A DNA stretch of 64,000 nt from Enemella dayhoffiae (GTDB lineage Bacteria > Actinomycetota > Actinomycetes > Propionibacteriales > Propionibacteriaceae), in contig NZ_NMVQ01000001.1 of assembly GCF_002250625.1 (NCBI RefSeq), positions 460,575 through 524,574 on the forward strand, given 5' to 3'. A program made the translations under genes and the position numbers. The notes beneath the pieces were generated by a model. It did no database searches and had not been told where the DNA came from. It worked only from the letters and a program-made list of their open reading frames with translations. This document shows positions 49,814 through 60,897 of this stretch, piece by piece (position 1 is the first letter of the stretch; each line of letters starts with the position of its first letter).

Positions 49814-49880
49814 ATGATCATGACGGATCTGGGGTTGTTTTCGCACTGTGAGAAAACGACCCCGATCTGGTCATGATCAT
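49814..49880. repeat. 67-bp imperfect palindrome
   Basis: ATGATCATGAC (49814-49824) and GTCATGATCAT (49870-49880) are perfect arms. Inside, GATCTGGGGTTGTTTTC (49826-49842) and GAAAACGACCCCGATC (49852-49867) extend the stem with few mismatches, leaving a 9-nt loop. It lies between convergent genes and may act as a terminator, but its size and A/T-rich arms suggest a mobile hairpin element. Confidence 0.85.
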
Positions 49881-49890
49881 TACGTAGTGG

Positions 49891-50925
49891 CTACCGGCCG
49901 GTGCTGGCCAGGCCACCGGAGTGCTCGGGAGTGGATCCCGTGGGCCCGGCCGGGTAGCCGCCCCCGCCCGAGCGGGCACCGGCGGGGGGCTGCGGGTTGC
50001 CGGCTGGGGCCATCTTCGGACCCTCGGCCTCGACGCCGGGTTGCTTGTCGGCGGCGTAGTCCGGTACCTCCTCGGCGGGTGCGTCCGGGGCCACCTCGGG
50101 CGGAGCCGGCTCGGTGGTGGGCGGAGGAGTGGTCACCCGCGGGGTCGCGCTGCGCGTGGGTTCGGGTTTGGCGGTGGTCCGCGTGGGTTCCGGTTTGGCG
50201 GTGGTGCGGGTCCCCGTCGGCTCGGGTCTGGTGCTGGTCCGCGTCGGTTCGGGTTTGGCGGTCGTCCTCGTGGGCTCGGGTTTGGCCGTGGTGCGGGTCT
50301 TGGTCGGCTCGGGCTTGGCGGTGGCGGTCCTGGTCTTCGTCGGCGTCGGCGTCTTCGTGGTCGGCTTGGGCGTCGGCTTCGGGGTCGCCTTCTTCGGGCA
50401 GTTCTGGGACACCACGGTGCCCGTCGGGTAGGGGAACGACTTCCCGTTGAACGTCGCCTTCACCACGTTGCCCGGATAGCCGGAGCCGTGGCGTACCTCG
50501 TAGTGCAGGTGCGCGCCCATGTTCGGGATCTGCGCGGTGGTGTTGCCGGAGCTGCCGATCCGCTGACCCTGCTTCACCTGCTGACCCACCTTGACGCTGA
50601 TCTTGTCCAGGTGCGCGTAGTAGCTCTCCCAGCCGCCGCCGTGGTCGATCACGATCAGTTTCCCGTAGCCGTTGGAGTGTTGGAAGGAGGCGATCGACAC
50701 CCGGCCACCGGCGGTGGCCAGCACCGGCACCCCGACCGGGGTCTGGAAGTCGATCTCCTCCCCACCCGCGTGCCGGCTCGAGGAGGACGCGTCCCCGTAC
50801 CACTTCGCCGCGCACAGGAACGGCGCCTGGAACTTCGGCGCGGTCGCCGCGAAGGCCGCGGGTACGCCGATGAGCCCCAGCAGCAGTGCGGCGAGCACCG
50901 CGGGGATCCAGAACCTGCGCATCAT
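49891..50925 (-). CDS. Secreted M23-family peptidase with Thr/Pro tail
   Basis: The protein (344 aa) has signal peptide RRFWIPAVLAALLLGLIGVPAAFA. The peptidase at 45-145 has HAGGEEIDF (H52, D59), HLDKISVKVGQQVKQGQRIG and GAHLHYEV (H139, H141), the zinc and catalytic residues of LytM/M23 enzymes that cut peptidoglycan cross-links. A wall-spanning tail of TAKPEPTRT repeats follows (about 190-260). It stops at GGLASTGR, which looks like an LAXTG sortase signal with no anchor helix after it. A 67-bp palindrome starts 10 bp past the stop. Confidence 0.9.
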   Translation of the reverse strand: MMRRFWIPAVLAALLLGLIGVPAAFAATAPKFQAPFLCAAKWYGDASSSSRHAGGEEIDFQTPVGVPVLATAGGRVSIASFQHSNGYGKLIVIDHGGGWESYYAHLDKISVKVGQQVKQGQRIGSSGNTTAQIPNMGAHLHYEVRHGSGYPGNVVKATFNGKSFPYPTGTVVSQNCPKKATPKPTPKPTTKTPTPTKTRTATAKPEPTKTRTTAKPEPTRTTAKPEPTRTSTRPEPTGTRTTAKPEPTRTTAKPEPTRSATPRVTTPPPTTEPAPPEVAPDAPAEEVPDYAADKQPGVEAEGPKMAPAGNPQPPAGARSGGGGYPAGPTGSTPEHSGGLASTGR

Positions 50926-51051
50926 CGACCTCCGGGAGTGTGGTGACTCGACGACGGTAGGTCCGCGCGGTGCCCCGGAGGAGGCCTGAGCCTCGGGAAG
51001 GTTCCGTACCTTCGCGGAGGGCGAGCCGCGCTGAAACTACGATGCATTCCG

Positions 51052-52416
51052 ATGGGCACTGCACGGCGGGAGTTCTGGGGCCACCTGACCCAGCTGTCGG
51101 CGGACACCTGGCGAGTCTTCCGCCGGCTGTTCCCGCAGCTGGTCGCGCTCCAGTTGCTCGGCTGGCTCGGCTACGGCGCCTGTCTGCGGATCGCCGCCTC
51201 GCTGGTGGAGTGGTCGGCCTGGGCGTCGCTGGTGGTGTTCTCGATCGGCTTCGTCGCCGTGCTCACCGCGGTGGTGCTGCAGCTGCGGCTGGTCGGCGCC
51301 GAGCTGGGCGTACGCCAGGTGCTTCCCGAGGGCGCCCCGAACGACGACCGCGACGAATCGGTACCACGGCTGCTCGCCCTGACGCTGCTGCCCTTCCTCG
51401 GCATCTACGCCGCCTTCGGCTACGTCCAGGAGCGCGCGCACGAGCTGGTTGTCGCCTCCCTCACCCAGACCGGGGTGCTCAGCAGCCTGAAAATCTTGAA
51501 TCAGCTGCAACCGTCGACCCGGACCCAGATCATCACCGTGATCGCGGTCGTCACCGGCGCCTACGCCGTACGCCGCGGGCTCGACCTGTTGCACGAGTTC
51601 ACCGACCGCCGCATCCTCGGCCTGGCCGCCGCCTTCGTCGAGGCGTTCTTCATGCTCAGCCTGATCCTCGCCGGCGGAAACCTGATCACCTACCTCAAGA
51701 ACTGGTTCACCGACCGGGTGCTGGCGCAGTGGGTGGACAGCTGGGTCGAGGGCCTCTCCAACGCGGCCGCGCTGATCAAGATCAACCTCCCCGCGGTGAT
51801 CCTCGCAGTCGGCAACTTTCTGAACGAGAACCTTTTCCCGTTCCTGTTCAAGGTCGTGTCCGAACCGATCGCCTGGCTGGCCGTCGCCGCCCTGATCTAC
51901 GGCTCGCACGTGCTGTCGGTCGCCGAGCTGTGGCGCAAGGGCGAGCCCCCCTCGCGCGCCGTTGCCAAGCTCGCCGAGCGGGATCGCCGGCACCGGGCCC
52001 GGCGCAGCTCCGGGATCGGCCGCCGGGCCTGGCTGGAGTTCCAGGAAGTGTTCCTCGGCGACATCGACGACAAGTACGTGCCGACCCTGCAGTCGTTGCG
52101 GCTGGTGCTGCGCACCGGCGTGCTCTTCCTGGCCGCCTTCGTCGTCGCCCACCTGGTCGTCGTCCGACTCGAGGACCTCTTCGCCTACGGCGTGCAGTCG
52201 CTGATCGGCGGCCAGCAGACCGAGTTCTGGTACACGTGGGGGCCGTTGGTCGACCTCACCCGCGAGGTGCCGTTCCAGCCGCTGCGGGTCTGCCTGCTCG
52301 GGGTGGCCTTCGCCGCCTGCCTGGCCCGATTCCGGGCGGTGGCCGAGGCCGCGGAGACCGGGCAGATCGAGACCCCCGAAACCGCCATCCCCGAGCGAGA
52401 AGGAACCTCCGCATGA
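51052..52416 (+). CDS. Polytopic membrane protein, unknown
   Basis: This 454-residue protein has about eight membrane segments, e.g. LVALQLLGWLGYGACLRIAA, SLVVFSIGFVAVLTAVVLQL, LLALTLLPFLGIYAAFGYV, ILGLAAAFVEAFFMLSLILAG and LVLRTGVLFLAAFVVAHLVV, with a basic cytoplasmic loop KLAERDRRHRARRSSGIGRR. There is no recognised family. It leads a three-gene overlapping set (ATGA at 52413, GTGA at 53009) that probably forms one envelope complex. Confidence 0.7.
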   Translation: MGTARREFWGHLTQLSADTWRVFRRLFPQLVALQLLGWLGYGACLRIAASLVEWSAWASLVVFSIGFVAVLTAVVLQLRLVGAELGVRQVLPEGAPNDDRDESVPRLLALTLLPFLGIYAAFGYVQERAHELVVASLTQTGVLSSLKILNQLQPSTRTQIITVIAVVTGAYAVRRGLDLLHEFTDRRILGLAAAFVEAFFMLSLILAGGNLITYLKNWFTDRVLAQWVDSWVEGLSNAAALIKINLPAVILAVGNFLNENLFPFLFKVVSEPIAWLAVAALIYGSHVLSVAELWRKGEPPSRAVAKLAERDRRHRARRSSGIGRRAWLEFQEVFLGDIDDKYVPTLQSLRLVLRTGVLFLAAFVVAHLVVVRLEDLFAYGVQSLIGGQQTEFWYTWGPLVDLTREVPFQPLRVCLLGVAFAACLARFRAVAEAAETGQIETPETAIPEREGTSA

Positions 52417-53012
52417 CCCGGCGTACCCGGCCCTTCCGCTGGTCGATCCCGCTGGCCGTGCTGATCCTGGTGCTCACCGGAGCCCTCGACGGGGTGCTGC
52501 TCAAGACCCTCGGCAAGGACGCCCCCGAGAACGACGACTTCCAGGACGTGGCGGTGGCCCTCGGCGAAACCAGCGAGATCGCCGGCGTTCGCCTCCGGGT
52601 CGACCGGCTGGAGTCGGCGTACGCCCTGCACAAGACCTCCGGCGTCGTCGACCGACCGACCCGCAGCACCGGCATCTTCCTGGTGTTCACGGTGACCGCC
52701 GAGGGGTACGCCATCGACAACCTGCACAGCATCAACGGCGACGTCTCGTACGCCGGGCTGACGGCCGAGGCGACCGGTCAGGTACAACCGAAACCGGGCA
52801 CCGCGGAGACGGCCCGGCTGCACGCCGAGTTGGACCCGCAACGCCTGCAGGGGGCGAAACTGCGGCTGTGGCAGTACGAGAACACGTTCCGCTACCGCCG
52901 CCGGCTGGTGGTGGACCTGGGGATCGACGCCCAGCGCGCGGCCGAGCTCACCGGCGTACCGAGAGACAAGGCGTACACCCTGCCCCGGCCCGAGATCCGG
53001 GGGCTCGAGTGA
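52413..53012 (+). CDS. Membrane-anchored exported protein, unknown (1)
   Basis: A 199-residue protein. A basic N-terminus (MTRRTRPFRWS), one helix (IPLAVLILVLTGALDGVLL) and an outside beta-rich domain with IAGVRLRVDRLESAYAL and GIFLVFTVTAEGYAIDNLHS recall the DUF4352 immunoglobulin-like fold. It starts in ATGA overlap with the polytopic protein and ends in GTGA overlap with the next gene. Confidence 0.7.
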   Translation: MTRRTRPFRWSIPLAVLILVLTGALDGVLLKTLGKDAPENDDFQDVAVALGETSEIAGVRLRVDRLESAYALHKTSGVVDRPTRSTGIFLVFTVTAEGYAIDNLHSINGDVSYAGLTAEATGQVQPKPGTAETARLHAELDPQRLQGAKLRLWQYENTFRYRRRLVVDLGIDAQRAAELTGVPRDKAYTLPRPEIRGLE

Positions 53013-53557
53013 GCCCCGCGACCCGGGTCGGCGGCGGTCGCCCACGCAACCGGCTGCGCGCGTGGCTCGCCCTGTGGTGTGTGTGCATGCTCGCCGCCGT
53101 CTATGTCGCCGGCTGGGCGTTCTGGTCCTACACGCATCAGAACCTGCGGTTCGTGCAGCTCCCGCCCGGGGAGTCGGCGGTGACCGGCAAGGGGTCCCCG
53201 TTCCGGGTGCTGTCGATCAACCAGGCGCGCAGCGTGCCGGTGAAATATGGCAAGCCGGTCGAGGCCAGCCCGGGGATGACGTTCGTGCTGGTGCGCTTCG
53301 AGGTCACCCGGGTCGACCCCAAGGACTACTGCCTGCTCAACCTGGCGGGCGCCGATCGGGTGTTCTACGAGTACACCACCCGGGTCTCCGGCCGGCCGTT
53401 GAACCAGTTCTGTCAGGAGTGGCCGACCAACGTGGCCACCGAGGGTGAAGTGATCTATGAGGTGCCGCTGAGCCGGGTGAACCAGATCGCCGGGGTGTAC
53501 GCCTCGGACCAGCGGGACTGGCGGACGCGGCATCTGGTCGCCTCCCCGCCCCGTTGA
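53009..53557 (+). CDS. Membrane-anchored exported protein, unknown (2)
   Basis: A 182-residue protein: one N-terminal helix (LALWCVCMLAAVYVAGWAFW) and an outside beta domain with PGMTFVLVRFEVTRVDPKDY, CLLNLAGADRVFYEYTT and a possible disulfide (C in DYCLL with NQFCQEW). Similar plan to the genes on both sides. The GTG at 53009 is coupled to the preceding stop. Confidence 0.7.
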   Translation: MSPATRVGGGRPRNRLRAWLALWCVCMLAAVYVAGWAFWSYTHQNLRFVQLPPGESAVTGKGSPFRVLSINQARSVPVKYGKPVEASPGMTFVLVRFEVTRVDPKDYCLLNLAGADRVFYEYTTRVSGRPLNQFCQEWPTNVATEGEVIYEVPLSRVNQIAGVYASDQRDWRTRHLVASPPR

Positions 53558-53562
53558 GCCGT

Positions 53563-54243
53563 TCAGTTGGCCTTCTCATCGGGCAGCCGGGTGACCGGAC
53601 ACCAGAATGTGAGGACGGTGCGTCCGTTGCCCCACGCCTTCACGTCGACGGACACCTGATCGTCCTCCTGCCGATACTTCTGCTCCCACAGACCGGCCTG
53701 CAGCAGTCCGGTCGGCTGCCAGCTGCCCGGGAGGGTGCCCTCGAGGGTCACCGGTACGCCGGTCAACCCGGGATCCAGCTGCGAGGTCGCGGGGACCGAA
53801 CCGGTATGCCCGAACTTCAGATCCGCCGGATAGCGTCCGCCGCGGGCGGTCACCAGCATCCCCACCTTGTAGAGGAAGACGCTCTCCTTGAGCTTGCTGG
53901 TCGCGGACCCGCGGGCGACGACGGTCCACTTGTCGAAGTCGTCCTCGCGGTACCTGCTCTTCGGGGTCCAGGTGATCTCGACGGTGTTCAGGGTGATCGT
54001 CATCGGCCCGGCGTCGATCTGCTGGCCGGCGGCATAGCTGCGCACCTTGTCCCCGCGCTGTGCCAGCCCGCCGGCGGTCCAGACGGTACCGATCACCAGC
54101 AGCAGCACCGACACCACGACCAGGAACTTCAGGCTGGCCGACCACTCCCGCTGGCCCGGGGTCGGCGGACGCCAGCCGCGATCCAGCGGCTCGTGGTCCA
54201 GCCGGATCGTGGGCAGATGTTCAGCCCCTCGCACCGAGCACAC
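53563..54243 (-). CDS. Membrane-anchored exported protein, unknown (3)
   Basis: A 226-residue protein on the opposite strand, 5 nt from the previous stop. A cytoplasmic N-terminus, one helix (FLVVVSVLLLVIGTVWTAGGLA) and a beta domain with PMTITLNTVEITWTPKSRYR and WTVVARGSATSKLKESVFLY are visible. It is probably a partner of the three rightward genes. A GTG at 54243 or one four codons on may start it. Confidence 0.65.
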   Translation of the reverse strand: MCSVRGAEHLPTIRLDHEPLDRGWRPPTPGQREWSASLKFLVVVSVLLLVIGTVWTAGGLAQRGDKVRSYAAGQQIDAGPMTITLNTVEITWTPKSRYREDDFDKWTVVARGSATSKLKESVFLYKVGMLVTARGGRYPADLKFGHTGSVPATSQLDPGLTGVPVTLEGTLPGSWQPTGLLQAGLWEQKYRQEDDQVSVDVKAWGNGRTVLTFWCPVTRLPDEKAN

Positions 54244-54371
54244 CTCCTAGCGGGTCTCTGGCCCGACCTTATCGGGGCGGCCGGGTCGCGCGCGGACTGG
54301 CCGATCGGATGAAATCGCGTCTGCCGCGCCCGGTGCCGGGAGCAGTATCCCGATGCGGAGACGGGGGGTGA

Positions 54372-56552
<2,181 letters not shown>

Positions 56553-56745
56553 TCGTACGCCGCCCGCGGCAGCTCTCACGGTCTACGGCAGGATTCGGGG
56601 TGCAGCCGGATGAATCCTTGCTGGCGTTAATCGCGCGCGCCCGCAGATCTCCGGTCCCATCGGTTCACGCCTGCCCACCTTCCCGGGCGAGCGGGGCCCC
56701 GTGCGAAATGGTCATGGAATTGCGCGGGAGTCCGCGGTCTTGTGC

Positions 56746-57330
56746 TCACAGGTGCAGGGTTTCCAGGAGCGCCGCCCGGGCGTCGTCGTAGCTCATCGCC
56801 GGCATCGCGACCATCCACTCGAGTCCCGTCATCAGGGTGGCGCCGACGAGAGCCGCGGCCCATAGTCCGGCGCGCTCGCGGTGATCTTCGCCGTGCTCGG
56901 CAACGTAGTCCTCGACCAGGCCGCTGAGCATCAGTCCCCGCCACTGCCTGGTCGTCTCCGACCAAGAGCGGTCCACGCGGAAGGTCTCGTTGACCATCAG
57001 TTGTGCCGCGTTCGGATGCGCGTGCACCTCCCGCAACAGGTTGGCCACCGTCTCCCGGCGCAGTTCGCGGCCGGAAAGCCCATGTGTCGCCTCGGCGAGG
57101 TTGGTGGCCAGTCGTTGGATGCTGCGCTGCATCAGCGCCTCGACGACGCCGTTCTTGGAACCGAAGTTGTAGAACACGCTGCCCTTCGCCGTCCCCGCCC
57201 GCGCGGCGATCTCGTCGACGGACGTCGCCGACACCCCCTGGGCGGCGAACAGTTCGGTGGCGGCGTTGAGGACCGCCTCACGTGTTTCGGTACGCCGCGC
57301 GGTGCGGCCGTCGACCCGGTTCTCGTCCAT
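56746..57330 (-). CDS. TetR-family regulator of the oleate hydratase locus
   Basis: This 194-residue protein has helix-turn-helix REAVLNAATELFAAQGVSAT and SVDEIAARAGTAKGSVFYNFGSKNGVVEA. The ligand domain includes RRETVANLLREVHAHPNAAQLMVNETF. It is divergent from the dehydrogenase-hydratase pair with a perfect palindrome between. A fatty acid or acyl-CoA effector is inferred from those genes. Confidence 0.9.
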   Translation of the reverse strand: MDENRVDGRTARRTETREAVLNAATELFAAQGVSATSVDEIAARAGTAKGSVFYNFGSKNGVVEALMQRSIQRLATNLAEATHGLSGRELRRETVANLLREVHAHPNAAQLMVNETFRVDRSWSETTRQWRGLMLSGLVEDYVAEHGEDHRERAGLWAAALVGATLMTGLEWMVAMPAMSYDDARAALLETLHL

Positions 57331-57454
57331 GACGCTCCTCCTCCCGGTGCGGTCCCGACGCAGTACCCGACCCGTTGATCGGCTGCTGGCACCCTAACCG
57401 GCCAATCCGCGACCGCCTTGATACCGCCGCACGGCAATGCTAACTTGTATCTGT

Positions 57455-57468
57455 ACTGACCGGTCAGT
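57455..57468. promoter_or_regulatory. TetR operator palindrome
   Basis: ACTGACCGGTCAGT is a perfect 14-bp palindrome, 22 nt before the dehydrogenase start and 125 nt from the TetR start. TTGTAT at 57445 precedes it. Confidence 0.8.
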
Positions 57469-57490
57469 CCTAAAAGATGGAAGGGAGTCC

Positions 57491-58354
57491 ATGATGCATA
57501 GGATTCAACGGGTCACGGTGCTGGGAGCCGGAGTGCTCGGTGCCCAGATCGCCTACCAGGCGGCGTACAGCGGATTCGAGGTCACGACGTGGGACCTCGA
57601 TAACGAGGCCCTGACCCGGGCGAGGAAACGCTTCCAGACGCTCGCGGCCACCTATCGTGACGAGGTTCCCGGCGCCGCGGATCGGGGCGACGCGAGCGGG
57701 ACCATCACGCTGACCAGCGACCTCGCCGAGGCGGTGGCGCACGCCGATCTGGTGATCGAGGCCGTCCCCGAACGGCTCGACATCAAGCAGTCGACCTGGG
57801 CCAGGGTGGGTGCCCACGCCCCCGAGCACGCGATCCTGGCCAGCAACTCCTCGACACTGCTGCCTAGCGCCATGGCCGCCAGCACCGGCCGACCCGAGCG
57901 GTTCCTGGCGCTGCACTTCGCCAACCAGATCTGGCTGCACAACACCGCCGAGGTGATGGGTACCCCGCAGACCGATCCCGAGGTGTACGCGAGCGCGGTG
58001 GCCTTCGCCCGGGAGATGGGGATGGTCCCGATCGAGATCCACAAGGAACAACCCGGCTACGTGCTCAACTCCCTGTTGGTGCCCTTCCTGACGGCGGCGG
58101 CCGACCTCGTGGTGCGGGGGGTGGCCGAACCCCGGGCGATCGATCAGACCTGGAAGATCGGCACCGGCTCCCCTGTCGGCCCCTTCGAGATCCTCGACAT
58201 CGTCGGACTCACCACGCCCTACAACATCGCCCGCAACGACCCCCGCCAGGCGGCCTGGGCGGATTACCTCAAGACCAACTTCATCGACAGGGGCCGGCTC
58301 GGCCGGGATACCGGGCAGGGCTTTTACACCTACGACAGCAATCAGGAGAAGTGA
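57491..58354 (+). CDS. 3-hydroxyacyl-CoA dehydrogenase family protein
   Basis: A 287-residue protein with NAD site VTVLGAGVLGAQIAYQAAYSGFEV, then ADLVIEAVPERLDIKQ and the catalytic region ILASNSSTLLPS and LALHFANQIWLHNTAEVMG, where His pairs with a later Glu. The C-terminal domain starts at PGYVLNSLLVPFLTAAADLV. Enzymes of this type oxidise 3-hydroxyacyl-CoA. Being coupled to oleate hydratase, it may act on a breakdown product of hydroxy fatty acids. GGGAG lies before ATG 57491. Confidence 0.88.
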   Translation: MMHRIQRVTVLGAGVLGAQIAYQAAYSGFEVTTWDLDNEALTRARKRFQTLAATYRDEVPGAADRGDASGTITLTSDLAEAVAHADLVIEAVPERLDIKQSTWARVGAHAPEHAILASNSSTLLPSAMAASTGRPERFLALHFANQIWLHNTAEVMGTPQTDPEVYASAVAFAREMGMVPIEIHKEQPGYVLNSLLVPFLTAAADLVVRGVAEPRAIDQTWKIGTGSPVGPFEILDIVGLTTPYNIARNDPRQAAWADYLKTNFIDRGRLGRDTGQGFYTYDSNQEK

Positions 58355-58356
58355 AG

Positions 58357-60114
58357 ATGTACTACAGCAGCGGCAATTACGAAGCATTCGCCCGACCCCG
58401 CAAGCCCGAGGGAGTCGACGGGCGCAAGGTCTGGTTCGTGGGCGCGGGGCTCGCCTCGTTGTCCTCGGCGGTCTTCATGATCCGCGACGGCCAACTGAAA
58501 GGTGACCAGATCACGATCCTTGAACGGATCAGCCTTCCCGGCGGTGCCCTGGACGGCATTCGCAAGCCCAGCAAGGGTTTTGTGCTGCGGGGTGGGCGCG
58601 AGATGGAGGACCACATGGAGTGTCTGTGGGACTGCTTCCGCACGATCCCCTCGCTGGAGGTCGAGGGCGCCTCGGTGCTGGATGAGTTCTATTGGCTCAA
58701 CAAGGACGACCCCAACCACAGCCTGTGCCGCCAGACCGAGCAGCAGGGTCAGCGGGTCGACAGCGACGGCCGGTTCACCCTGTCCAAGAAGGCACAACGC
58801 GAACTGACCCACGTCTTCATGGCTCCGCGCGAGGAGATGGAGGGCAAGCGGATCAACGAGGTCTTCGGCCGCGACTTCCTGGACAGCAACTTCTGGCTCT
58901 ACTGGCGCACCATGTTCGCCTTCGAGGAGTGGCACAGCGCCCTGGAGATGAAGCTCTACCTGCACCGGTTCGTCCATCACGTCGGTGGACTGCCGGACTT
59001 CTCGGCGTTGAAGTTCACAAAGTTCAACCAGTACGAGTCAATGGTGCTGCCGATGACCCGCTGGCTGATGGATCAGGGTGTCACCTTCACCTTCGACACC
59101 GAGGTCACCGACGTGGACTTCGTCACCGAGGGCACGAGCAAGCGGGCCACCCGCATTCACTGGGTGCAGGGCGGCGAGCCCGGTGGTGTTGACCTGACCG
59201 AGAACGACCTCGTCCTGATGACGATCGGCTCGCTGGTCGACAACAGCGACGACGGTGATCAGCACACCCCCGCCAAGCTCAACACCGGACCGGCGCCGGC
59301 CTGGGATCTGTGGAAAACCTTGGCCGCCAAGGATCCCGCGTTTGGGCGGCCTGAGGTCTTCTGCTCCAACATCGATGAGACCAAGTGGGAGTCGGCCACC
59401 GTCACCACCCTCGATGAGCGGATTCCGGCGTACATCGAGAAGATCTGCCAGCGTGACCCGTTCAGCGGTCGCACCGTGACCGGCGGCATCGTGACCGCGC
59501 GGGATTCGTCGTGGCTGTTGAGCTGGACGGTCAACCGGCAACCGCAGTTCAAGCATCAGGATCCGGGTCAGATCGTGGTCTGGGTCTATTCCCTGTTCGT
59601 GGATCGCCCCGGCGACTACATCAAGAAGCCGATGCAGGACTGCACCGGTGAGGAGATCATCGCCGAATGGCTCTATCACATGGGCGTTCCGGTCGATGAG
59701 ATCCCCGAGCTCGCCGCGAACGCGGCCACCTGTGTGCCGGTGATGATGCCCTACATCACCTCGTTCTTCATGCCGCGGCGGGCGGGCGATCGCCCCGCCG
59801 TGGTGCCGCAGGGAGCCCAGAACTTCGCGTTCATCGGCCAGTTCGCCGAGACGACCCGGGACTGCATCTTCACCACCGAGTATTCGGTGCGGACTGGGAT
59901 GGAGGCCGCCTATCAACTGCTTGGCATCGACCGCGGGGTGCCCGAGGTCTTCGGCTCGACCTACGACGTGCGCGCCCTGCTCAACGCGGCGCACGAACTG
60001 CGTGACGGGTCGGCCCTCGATGACAGGGCCCCCGGGGTGCTGCAACGGCGGATCAGGTCGAGGCTCAGCCACAGCGAGATCGGGCAGCTCCTGCAGAAGG
60101 TGGGCCTGATCTAG
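58357..60114 (+). CDS. ohyA: Oleate hydratase
   Basis: A 585-residue flavoenzyme that adds water to the cis-9 bond of oleate, giving 10-hydroxystearate. Signatures: VWFVGAGLASLSSAVFMIRD (FAD), GGREMEDHMECLWDCFRTIP (with the catalytic Glu), NQYESMVLPMTRWLMDQGV, CQRDPFSGRTVTGGIVTARD, and MPYITSFFMPRRAGDRPAVVPQG with FIGQFAETTRDCIFTTEYSV. ATG 58357, with AGGAGA 7 nt before, is better placed than GTG 58351. Hydratases of this kind detoxify unsaturated fatty acids. Confidence 0.95.
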   Translation: MYYSSGNYEAFARPRKPEGVDGRKVWFVGAGLASLSSAVFMIRDGQLKGDQITILERISLPGGALDGIRKPSKGFVLRGGREMEDHMECLWDCFRTIPSLEVEGASVLDEFYWLNKDDPNHSLCRQTEQQGQRVDSDGRFTLSKKAQRELTHVFMAPREEMEGKRINEVFGRDFLDSNFWLYWRTMFAFEEWHSALEMKLYLHRFVHHVGGLPDFSALKFTKFNQYESMVLPMTRWLMDQGVTFTFDTEVTDVDFVTEGTSKRATRIHWVQGGEPGGVDLTENDLVLMTIGSLVDNSDDGDQHTPAKLNTGPAPAWDLWKTLAAKDPAFGRPEVFCSNIDETKWESATVTTLDERIPAYIEKICQRDPFSGRTVTGGIVTARDSSWLLSWTVNRQPQFKHQDPGQIVVWVYSLFVDRPGDYIKKPMQDCTGEEIIAEWLYHMGVPVDEIPELAANAATCVPVMMPYITSFFMPRRAGDRPAVVPQGAQNFAFIGQFAETTRDCIFTTEYSVRTGMEAAYQLLGIDRGVPEVFGSTYDVRALLNAAHELRDGSALDDRAPGVLQRRIRSRLSHSEIGQLLQKVGLI

Positions 60115-60145
60115 TTTCCAGACGTCGGATCCGGTGTCCACCCGG

Positions 60146-60171
60146 GACGGGGGTCGCTCGCGACCCCCGTC
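60146..60171 (+). terminator. Terminator after oleate hydratase
   Basis: GACGGGGGTCGC (60146-60157) pairs with GCGACCCCCGTC (60160-60171); the loop opens to about 4 nt. Confidence 0.85.
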
Positions 60172-60196
60172 ATCGTGTCCGCGTGTGGGCGCCGGC

Positions 60197-60660
60197 TCAG
60201 GCGGAGTAGCCCTTCCGCGGTATCAGCGTGGTCAGCCGCTCCAGGCTCAGCCAGTAGTGGTGGTGGCCGTTGAAGTTCGCCGGATCGACGATGTACGCCT
60301 GACGCAGGTCCGGGTTGTACTCGACGATGGCGAAGTTTGGAAGAGGGTCTCGTACGGCGGAAAACCGGGCGGTTGGTTGGCGGGCGGGGCCACGATGTTG
60401 GCCACCAGTCCATAGCCACGGTCGACGTCATAGTCGATGTCGGCTGCCAGGTCGGCCTGGCTGGGAGCGCCGGTGCGACACGAGATGGCGATCCGGCTCG
60501 CGGTCGCACCGCAGCAGTTGCCGGCCTCCTGGGTCTGGCAGTCGTGCGGAAGCACCTTCCAGTTGGCCGCCTGTGCGGGGGCCCGCGGCCGCGAGCACGC
60601 CGGCGATACCTGCCGCTGCGATGCCGGCGCCGACCAGGAAGGACCTACGGGTGCTGTCAT
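60197..60660 (-). pseudogene. Frameshifted Tat-exported C39-like peptidase
   Basis: GGAGGAAAC and ATG 60660 start the gene, but the twin-arginine signal STRRSFLVGAGIAAAGIAGV is in another frame. The mature part HDCQTQEAGNCCGATASRIA returns to the first frame, and the C-terminus NFAIVEYNPDLRQAYIVDPA ... HHYWLSLERLTTLIP is in a third. At least three indels are needed, and the middle seems short. The Cys (CGATAS) and His (HHHYWL) of a C39_2 protease survive. Dead gene, or poor sequence near the run of nine G at 60673. Confidence 0.65.
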
Positions 60661-60828
60661 GTTGTTTCCTCCGGGGGGGGGAGTGAGTTCTCCCACCGTT
60701 GCAACGGGGCCTGGATCCGACACCCTGGGGCCGGGCAACCTTCCGGTTGGTCGGCTCGCGGATCCACGGCGGCGCGCCGAGCCCGCCGACCCGCCGCCGC
60801 TGAGGCGTACCCGTTGGGGGATAACCGA

Positions 60829-60834
60829 TAGAAT
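60829..60834 (+). promoter_or_regulatory. Probable -10 element of gyrA
   Basis: TAGAAT lies 64 nt before the gyrA ATG; the -35 region is weak. GTGAGGATCC supplies a modest ribosome site. Confidence 0.45.
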
Positions 60835-60897
60835 CGACGGGATTGGCCAAAGTCCAGACGCGCTGCGCCCCGGCCGGGCGCCCAGTGAGGATCCTCG

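Noticed and set aside
49891..49915. LASTGR as a working sortase signal
   Set aside because: A sorting signal needs a following membrane helix and basic tail; the stop codon comes directly after the motif.
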